Assembly: GCA_020052115.1 (NCBI GenBank)
Contig: JAGVPR010000116.1
Location: 1 to 11,962, forward strand
Reading direction: 5' to 3'
DNA: 11,962 bases
Origin: Candidatus Eiseniibacteriota bacterium
GTDB lineage: Bacteria; Eisenbacteria; RBG-16-71-46; JAGVPR01
How positions within the stretch are numbered: the first letter of the stretch is position 1; every line of letters begins with the position of its first letter. A program made the translations under genes and the position numbers. This document shows positions 6,497-11,962 of this stretch, in pieces. Below the pieces are notes generated by a model. The model did no database searches and was not told the DNA's origin. It saw only the letters and a list, made by a program, of their open reading frames with translations.

Positions 6497-9400
6497 CGGC
6501 CCCGGCTGCGGGAACGCCGCCCGTGCGGCAGCCGCTCCCTCATCGGGATCTTCGAGGACGACATCCACGGTCGGCCCGCGCAGCACCCGGCCGTTACGAT
6601 GCGCGTTCTGGCGAAACATCGGCCAAGGGTCTTGCGAAGGCATGGCGGGGACCCCGGGGAACTCGAGCAGGTAGATGTGCTGATCGGAACTCTGGAACAG
6701 CAGGTTCTGCACGCCGTCGCGGTCCGCGTCGCCCAGGAGCGCGCCCGCTGGCATCTCCCCGGACGTGACGTACGGGAACCCCGGCACGGCCGTGCCGTCG
6801 TGGTTCAGCGCGTAGAGCTTCCCATCGAACGCAGGGACGATGACCTCCCGCTCCGGGCTCTCACCGTCCATCTCTCCGATGATCGGTGAGCCCAGGCGAA
6901 ATCCCGGCGGCGCGACCTGCAGCGGGAATCCCGGCAAGATCGCACCGTCCTTGCCGCGCCACGCAAAGAGCCTCCCGTCGTTCGACCCTATGACGACATC
7001 CAAGTCCCCGTCGCCGTTGATGTCCCCGACGGCGGGCGAGGATTGGAAATCAGTGTAGCCGGAGAGCACGGGACCGGAGGCGGGCCATCCCTGGACATTG
7101 GACCCGCTGAGGTGCACCGCATAGACGTGGTTGTCCCCTGCTCCGAAGATGATCTCCTGGATGCCGTCGCCGTTGATGTCCACGACGGCCGGGGACGACG
7201 TTGTTTGACTCGAGCCGACGGTGAAGGGGAACCGGGCGGCCGAGGATCCATCACCGTTCATGACGTGCAACCGGCTTCCGCCGGGTCGTCCCCGGTCCAG
7301 GACGATGATCTCGTCGCGGCCGTCTCCGTCAATATCCGCCAACGCGGCCGAGCCGTACATGTAGTCGGCGCCCGACAGGCCCATGAAGACACCGTTGGTG
7401 CCCGGATCGGCATCGCCGTCGAGCACATCTGTTCCGTCATGGTGGAAGGCGTACACGCGACCCCGCGAGGGCACGACGATCTCCAGAGTGCCGTCACCGT
7501 CGAGATCGCCGAGTGCCGGAGTCGCCCACGGATTGGCCGGGGAGTCGAGGAACGGCTGCGGCCAGCCGGGGGCGACCTCGCCGCTCGCGCGCCACACGAA
7601 GAGGCGGCCGACCTGCGGCGTCTGGTCCGGCTGATCCTGCCATGAGCACGCGACGATCTCGGGCTCCTCGTCTCCATCGAGGTCGCCGACGGCCGGGCAC
7701 GACCAGTAACGGAATCCCTGGGTCGTGAACACGCCGAGGGTAAGCGAGTTGTTGTCGCCGTCGCGGAGCTCCGTACCGTCCGAATGGAAGACGTAAACTT
7801 CGTCGCCGCCCGCGATGATCTCAGGAATCGAGTCGCCGTCCACGTCGGCGAGCGCGGGGGCCGAAGGCGAATCTAGCGAAACCGTCGCCGGCCATCCGGA
7901 CTCCATGGGGGGAGACGTGATCATCACCACGGAATCAGAGAGAGCGCTTTCGTTCCCAGCCTCGTCGAGCGACGACACGCGGTAGAAGAACGTGGTCGTG
8001 GGAGCCAATCCCGCGTCTTCGAATACCGAAGCGCCCCGCACGGGATCGGAGGTCACCCGGACGTACTGTCCGGTGGCAGCCTCGGCCCGGTACACGCGGT
8101 AGCCTTGGAGGTCATCCGCCCCCTCGGGCACGCTCCACGACACACGAATCCGATCGGTCCCCCCCGTGGCGGCGATTCCCTGAGGAGTTGGAGGCGGCGA
8201 GAAATCAACGATGACGCTGTCGAGAAGCGTTCCCACGTCATCTTCGACGTGCAGGAAGAACCGCGGATCGCCCGCGGCAGGCTCATAGACGAACGGGCCC
8301 ACTGTCGCGGTCTGACCGGTCGCCAGCGTGTCGAGGTTCGCGATCGAGTCAATCAGCGAGGCGACGCCCGAAAACCTCGAGAGCACGGCCCGCCACTTCG
8401 AGAGCCCGCCCATGCCGTCGTTCGTGACTCGGAGCGAGAACGCCGACTGCGCGGGTCCCCCTGACGGCGGCAGCGCCTCCACAAGCTCCGGACGGGGCGA
8501 GATCGCGCGGAATTCCAGCAGCTCGCCGGTGATGAAACCGTTGGAGCCTCTCACCTGGATCTCGCAATGGACCCGGCGGCCGTCGGGGATCTCCCGGGCG
8601 ATCACGAGACGCAGCCATCCGTACATCCACGCATCCTGGCCCGGCGCGAGATTCGGGATCGCAGACGTGCTCTCCGCCAGGCTGACCCAGGGGTCCGCGA
8701 TCGCTCCTTCCACCCAGAGATTGCTGACCGGTGCCGCCCCTGTGTTGTGGAAACGCAGTTTCAGGTACATCGTGGCCCCGGCCTGAAGATCACCGTCCGC
8801 GGACTTGTATCCATCGCTCGGATGGAGCGCCAGCCGAAGCGCCTGCACGACCACGTGCGCCGCCGCGGGGGAGGTCACCGCGGCCGAACCTTCGTAGGGC
8901 ACCGCGTTCTTCGCGGTCGCCACCACCGAAAACGCCCCTTCGGCGCGCGGCCAGAACGGGACGTGAGCGACTCCGTCCGGCCCCGTTACTGCCGAGGCAT
9001 ACGTGTCGCCCTCCTTGTCGAGCGTCACGAGGGCGCCGGACAGGGGCGACCCCTCGCAGAGAACCGTGACGGCCAACTCCGGAGACCCCAGCGGCACCAC
9101 CGCCGGATGGGTCACCGCCAGCTCCCGCGGAACGCTCGACCAGATTCTCAAGCTCGGGTCTCCGAGCAGCACCAGGCAGAATTGCGTCCAGCGATGCGCT
9201 CCGTCGTATTCGGCCTGGGCGGCGAACGCCGCGTTCGCCAGAGTGAACGCCTCCCCCACCCTGTCGTAGCCCTGCGCGAAGAGCTTCTCGTAGAACACAT
9301 CCTGGTAATCCATGGACGTCGTCACGAAATCCAGGTCTGTCGAGCCGAGGACCGCGACAGCGCCCCCGTTCGGGTTCTCGAGGAACCGCTCGCTGACGCA

Positions 9401-10426
9401 GTTGAAGTTGAACGCCGCCGACGTGCAGTTCAGGGCATAGAGAAGGAACGTGCGATCGCCGTTCGTGAGGGCATCGGCGTCCGCGTTGACGATGGAGGCG
9501 TCCCCCACCGACAGGTTGAAGCGGAATCCGTGGCCCACGTGGTGAACGATCGCGTATCCGGCATTCATCGAATCGATCGCCGCCCGGCGCGATTCGTAGA
9601 GCGACCCGGGCCACGCCGGATTGTTCTGGTAGAGCCGCGTCACGTCGAATGCGGGCGGAAAGAGCGCGAGCGTACGATTGGCCACCATCGCACCGTCGAG
9701 TTGCGGCGCCGGATCGCCGGGCGTCCAAGCCGATGGGAAGAGCACCTCGCCGAGGAGCAGCGCCCGCTCGGACCATCCGGGCGGAGGCCGGCGCTCGTAA
9801 TCGAGCGTCTTGTCCACGAACACCTTCGCCTGCTCGAGCGTGGATACGGGCGCCCTCCCCAGGAACACCTCCGGGCCGAGATCCGCGTCATCGCCCGAAC
9901 CCGCGATGCTCTCCACGGCTGCCTCGCCGAAGATCGCATCCCCGTCCGCATTCCAGTTCCCGTCGAGACAGGAGAAATAGAGGTCCGTGAGGAGATCGGC
10001 GCCTCCGTAGAAGGAGGTATGGGCGTAACGGGCAGGAAGGACGTCGCTGTCCCCGCCGAGGAGGATCCACCCGGTGCCCCAGAGCCGATGCGCGTCCCGG
10101 ATGAACAGCCTCAGGCGTTCGGCTTCGTCCGCGCCGGCTCCGTAGGCCGCGAAGATCTCCTCAGTCGAACGGACGACGGCTGGAAGGCCGCTGCGCGTGC
10201 GCCACGAGGCGAGGCGCTCGAACTCCGGCGCGAGAGCGGCGGGGGTGATGATCACGTAGGAGACCGGGCTCCCTTCGAGGCTCGGAAGCCGCGCGGGAGC
10301 AAAAGAGGTCGGGCCGCCGGCGGCGGACACGTGACCGGCCGTCGCCAGGAGAGCGATGAGGCAGGCGAGGGAAGGCGACAAACGAAATGCTCGGGCGACA
10401 GGCACGGTCAAGCGCGTGATCTCCAT
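6242..10426 (-). CDS. Secreted gingipain-like (C25) cysteine peptidase with Fn3, FG-GAP repeats and sorting-like tail
   Basis: A 1394-aa exoenzyme, numbered from ATG 10426. The signal peptide ends at Val-Ser-Ala35. The C25 caspase-fold catalytic domain (about 55-430) contains WILLGGDSDVLPARY (120-134), EVFLGRAPVS, HHVGHG with catalytic His299, ALNCTSA with catalytic Cys334, and the family-typical LVLLGDPSLRIW end. Ig-like modules follow (about 435-740), then one Fn3 domain (about 745-835), eight FG-GAP/VCBS-type calcium-loop repeats (about 861-1245) and an NPF...SGVYF tail (1311-1394). The nucleophile and general base are both present, so activity is plausible; substrate specificity (Arg or Lys) cannot be read. 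The start is uncertain: the frame also opens at TTG 10486, which overlaps the promoter -10 box, and TTG 10411 has GGAG 9 nt upstream. Unlike gingipains, it carries a beta-propeller-like repeat region. Confidence 0.92.
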   Translation of the reverse strand: MEITRLTVPVARAFRLSPSLACLIALLATAGHVSAAGGPTSFAPARLPSLEGSPVSYVIITPAALAPEFERLASWRTRSGLPAVVRSTEEIFAAYGAGADEAERLRLFIRDAHRLWGTGWILLGGDSDVLPARYAHTSFYGGADLLTDLYFSCLDGNWNADGDAIFGEAAVESIAGSGDDADLGPEVFLGRAPVSTLEQAKVFVDKTLDYERRPPPGWSERALLLGEVLFPSAWTPGDPAPQLDGAMVANRTLALFPPAFDVTRLYQNNPAWPGSLYESRRAAIDSMNAGYAIVHHVGHGFRFNLSVGDASIVNADADALTNGDRTFLLYALNCTSAAFNFNCVSERFLENPNGGAVAVLGSTDLDFVTTSMDYQDVFYEKLFAQGYDRVGEAFTLANAAFAAQAEYDGAHRWTQFCLVLLGDPSLRIWSSVPRELAVTHPAVVPLGSPELAVTVLCEGSPLSGALVTLDKEGDTYASAVTGPDGVAHVPFWPRAEGAFSVVATAKNAVPYEGSAAVTSPAAAHVVVQALRLALHPSDGYKSADGDLQAGATMYLKLRFHNTGAAPVSNLWVEGAIADPWVSLAESTSAIPNLAPGQDAWMYGWLRLVIAREIPDGRRVHCEIQVRGSNGFITGELLEFRAISPRPELVEALPPSGGPAQSAFSLRVTNDGMGGLSKWRAVLSRFSGVASLIDSIANLDTLATGQTATVGPFVYEPAAGDPRFFLHVEDDVGTLLDSVIVDFSPPPTPQGIAATGGTDRIRVSWSVPEGADDLQGYRVYRAEAATGQYVRVTSDPVRGASVFEDAGLAPTTTFFYRVSSLDEAGNESALSDSVVMITSPPMESGWPATVSLDSPSAPALADVDGDSIPEIIAGGDEVYVFHSDGTELRDGDNNSLTLGVFTTQGFRYWSCPAVGDLDGDEEPEIVACSWQDQPDQTPQVGRLFVWRASGEVAPGWPQPFLDSPANPWATPALGDLDGDGTLEIVVPSRGRVYAFHHDGTDVLDGDADPGTNGVFMGLSGADYMYGSAALADIDGDGRDEIIVLDRGRPGGSRLHVMNGDGSSAARFPFTVGSSQTTSSPAVVDINGDGIQEIIFGAGDNHVYAVHLSGSNVQGWPASGPVLSGYTDFQSSPAVGDINGDGDLDVVIGSNDGRLFAWRGKDGAILPGFPLQVAPPGFRLGSPIIGEMDGESPEREVIVPAFDGKLYALNHDGTAVPGFPYVTSGEMPAGALLGDADRDGVQNLLFQSSDQHIYLLEFPGVPAMPSQDPWPMFRQNAHRNGRVLRGPTVDVVLEDPDEGAAAARAAFPQPGPNPFSPSVSFQVVVPGGGGERVSLRLFDVKGCLVRELCDRMLPPGAHRLAWDGCDARGRTVPSGVYFAGVKIGRFEAVRRVVRSR
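6701..7846 (-). repeat. Eight FG-GAP/VCBS-type calcium-binding repeats
   Basis: Acidic loops of the type D-[VLI]-[DN]-G-D-x-x-x-E-[IV] recur at residues about 861, 915, 974, 1031, 1083, 1135, 1185 and 1233 of the C25 peptidase, 48-59 residues apart. Each is followed by a beta-strand pair with aromatic residues (VYVF, LFVW, VYAF, LHVM, VYAV, LFAW, LYAL, IYLL). The first six loops match well. The seventh (EMDGES) and eighth (DADRDG) are degenerate. Seven or eight blades would close a beta-propeller, as in integrin-alpha-like proteins. Confidence 0.85.
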
Positions 10427-10485
10427 GGCTGAGTTCGTGGGACCAAGATGTTCAGCACCGGCCACGGAATGGGCGAGTGATGTCA

Positions 10486-10515
10486 ATGATAGCAGCGTGC
10501 TCGAGCGCGGGTCAA
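10486..10515 (-). promoter_or_regulatory. Sigma-70-type promoter of the C25 peptidase gene
   Basis: On the minus strand TTGACC (10515-10510) and TATCAT (10491-10486) are 18 nt apart, each matching consensus at five of six positions. Predicted transcription starts near 10479 and gives a leader of about 53 nt before ATG 10426. Its position argues against translation from TTG 10486, which shares its first base with the -10 box. Confidence 0.6.
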
Positions 10516-10691
10516 CGCCGTTTCACGTCCCGGGATGCCCATGTTAGCGTGCGGCCGATCCACATTTTGGGAGATGCCGATGGATTCGACGGGCTGGGCC
10601 GCGCACGCCGGCCTTCCATGACCGGAACGGGCCCGCGACTCTGAGGAAGCGCCGCGACCGGCTGTTCGATTCCCCGCGAGCACGGGACGAT
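10516..10691. other. Intergenic gap with no gene recognised
   Basis: Between the phosphodiesterase stop codon and the C25 promoter I see no conserved reading frame, no tRNA and no hairpin with a T-tract. The phosphodiesterase transcript has no clear terminator here. Confidence 0.5.
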
Positions 10692-11962
10692 TCAGTTGAT
10701 GTATCCGAGGCTCTTGAGCCGCGCCCGAAGCTCGCGGTCCGCCTCCCCGCTCTCGGGCGCGGTCGCCGGGGCCGGGCGCGAACCGAAAGAGGCGACCCAG
10801 GCGGGGGGCACGAGGCGCGCCGGATGGTCCGGCGCGAACAGATCGAGGCGGGCCGTTCCTCGTAGGTCTCGAGCGAGGGGCAGATTGAGAAACGCCAGCA
10901 GAGTGGGAAGAACGTCGAGCCCGTCGGCGCCGCCCTCGAAGCGTCCCGTGCGTCCGAAGCCGGGCCCGCTCGCGATCCACAATCCCGGCGGGCCGCTGGT
11001 ATGACCGCCGTCGCGCAGGCGGTGATAGCCCACCCAACGCAGGCGCGGCTGCGCTCTCATCCCGTGATCCGAGAGCAAGACCACGGATGTCCCCGCTCCC
11101 GCCGCGTCTAACAGCTCGCCGACATGGCGATCGATGAGGGCGTACGCCTGCTCGAGAAGATCACCGCGAAGCGCCCGCTCCCTGGCCGGCGGCGGCGACA
11201 CCAGATCCCCGGGCGCATGGAACCCCCAGTAGAGGTGGCCGGCCGCGTCCGGCAGATTGAGATAGACCATCACGAGATCGCGGTCGCCGCGGCGAAGAAC
11301 GTCGCACGTCAGCGCCGTGCGCGCCGCGTCCTCCTCAACGGATGTCCGCACCGGCCGTTCAGGATCGAACGGCCCGCCGCGCGCGGCACGCGCTCGGCGG
11401 ATCGCTTCATCCGAGGCGCTCAGGAGCGAGTCCGGCCACGTGCGCCGTGACAGCCCCGTCACGAAGGCCTGGTCCGACACCGTGTGCACATGGGCGAGCG
11501 GTTCCGCCGGCCATGTGATCGGGTATCCGATCACGGACGCATCGAGGCCTGCCGCGGAAACGATCTCCCAGATCGCGGGGGCCCGGCGGTGCGTGGCGTT
11601 CAGCGAGACGATGCGAACGAGTCCGAGCCGTTCACCGATCAGCTCGATGCCGTGCACGCCGACGAAAGGCGGCACGCGGAGCGTGGCGTACGGCCGAGAT
11701 AGCCCGCGAACATAGGTCCACGTGAAGTCCTCGACGCCGTGCTCTTCTGGCGAACGACCGGTCGCGAAAGTAGTCCAGACGACCGGCGTCAGAAACGAGC
11801 CACGCGCGTGGAGCGAGAGTCCGCATCCTCGATCGAGCAGTCCCGCGACATGCGGCAAGCGGCCCGCGCGGATCATCGGCTCCGCCACATTCCACGAGAG
11901 GCCGTCCACCGCGACCACGAGAAGGCGCGCTCCGCGCGCGCTCGGCGCCGCGGGCAGAATCC
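10692..11962 (-). CDS. Alkaline-phosphatase-superfamily phosphodiesterase/nucleotide pyrophosphatase-like enzyme (5' partial)
   Basis: The frame is open to the right edge, and the first beta-strand (RLLVVAVDG) is already present there, so only the N-terminus and true start are missing; 422 codons are visible. Numbered from GTG 11918, the metal ligands and nucleophile of the superfamily are all seen: Asp5 in VDGLSW; Thr44 in FLTPVVWTTFATG, the expected nucleophile; Asp224 and His228 in LPDAAGH; Asp284 and His285 in LLSDHGM; and His306 in GGHTSGPPGLWI. This is the two-zinc type I phosphodiesterase/nucleotide pyrophosphatase arrangement. The substrate is not determinable. A Pro/Ala/Glu-rich linker (about 380-395) leads to ELRARLKSLGYIN; a LxSLGY end is common in sulfatase/phosphatase relatives from environmental phyla. 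The gene points toward the C25 peptidase but is 265 bp away, and that gene has its own promoter, so they are probably separate transcripts. Confidence 0.88.
   Translation of the reverse strand, partial: ILPAAPSARGARLLVVAVDGLSWNVAEPMIRAGRLPHVAGLLDRGCGLSLHARGSFLTPVVWTTFATGRSPEEHGVEDFTWTYVRGLSRPYATLRVPPFVGVHGIELIGERLGLVRIVSLNATHRRAPAIWEIVSAAGLDASVIGYPITWPAEPLAHVHTVSDQAFVTGLSRRTWPDSLLSASDEAIRRARAARGGPFDPERPVRTSVEEDAARTALTCDVLRRGDRDLVMVYLNLPDAAGHLYWGFHAPGDLVSPPPARERALRGDLLEQAYALIDRHVGELLDAAGAGTSVVLLSDHGMRAQPRLRWVGYHRLRDGGHTSGPPGLWIASGPGFGRTGRFEGGADGLDVLPTLLAFLNLPLARDLRGTARLDLFAPDHPARLVPPAWVASFGSRPAPATAPESGEADRELRARLKSLGYIN

Noticed and set aside
6701..7846. Recurring GCCGTC/GATGTCC-like DNA motifs as a possible CRISPR or tandem DNA repeat
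   Set aside because: The spacing is irregular (48-59 codons) and the similarity follows the protein-level FG-GAP loops, not identical DNA units.
8567..10432. 621-codon open frame on the plus strand opposite the C25 peptidase
   Set aside because: Arg/Gly/His-rich translation with no domain signal; high G+C keeps antisense frames open. The minus-strand frame carries the catalytic motifs and repeats.
10660..10690. TTCGATTCC resembling a tRNA T-loop
   Set aside because: The flanking bases do not pair as a T-stem (GGCTG against CCCCG), and no anticodon arm or acceptor stem is found around it.

Overview
The window is G+C-rich bacterial DNA (about two thirds G+C by eye) with five protein-coding genes and short intergenic gaps. 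No RNA genes, mobile elements or CRISPR arrays were seen. Two very large secreted peptidases end in the same type of C-terminal module (NPF near its start, then a D-x-x-GR-type strand, then SGVYF/AGVYF). This is the Por-secretion/FlgD-Ig-like tail typical of the FCB superphylum. Together with the high G+C, the FG-GAP and P-domain add-ons and the Arg/Gly-rich style, it suggests an uncultured FCB-related lineage of the 'Candidatus Eisenbacteria'/Latescibacteria/Gemmatimonadota kind. That assignment is inference; there is no phylogenetic marker here.

Layout. 29-3892 (minus): a 1287-aa secreted fungalysin/thermolysin-like metallopeptidase with propeptide, catalytic domain, Ig-like modules, a Rossmann-like module, a carboxypeptidase-regulatory-like module, a P-domain and the C-terminal sorting-like tail. 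3893-4023: divergent promoter region. 4024-5139 (plus): a class I/II PLP-dependent aminotransferase. 5201-6181 (plus): an exported, possibly lipid-anchored protein with two PDZ domains and a heptad-repeat C-terminus, 61 bp downstream of the aminotransferase and probably co-transcribed with it. 6192-6220: a perfect 12-bp hairpin between convergent genes. 6242-10426 (minus): a 1394-aa gingipain-like (C25) cysteine peptidase with Fn3, eight FG-GAP-type repeats and the sorting-like tail, with a good sigma-70-like promoter just upstream. 10692 to the right edge (minus): an alkaline-phosphatase-superfamily phosphodiesterase whose 5' end lies outside the window.

How the genes relate. The two large exoenzymes are probably exported by the same route and displayed on or released from the cell surface, where they would degrade protein. 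The PDZ protein is predicted to act in the envelope as a scaffold or protease adaptor. The aminotransferase and phosphodiesterase are metabolic or cell-surface enzymes with no evident functional tie to the peptidases. I do not see a defence system or a clearly new multi-gene system. The most unusual content is the multi-domain architecture of the two peptidases and the PDZ/coiled-coil protein.
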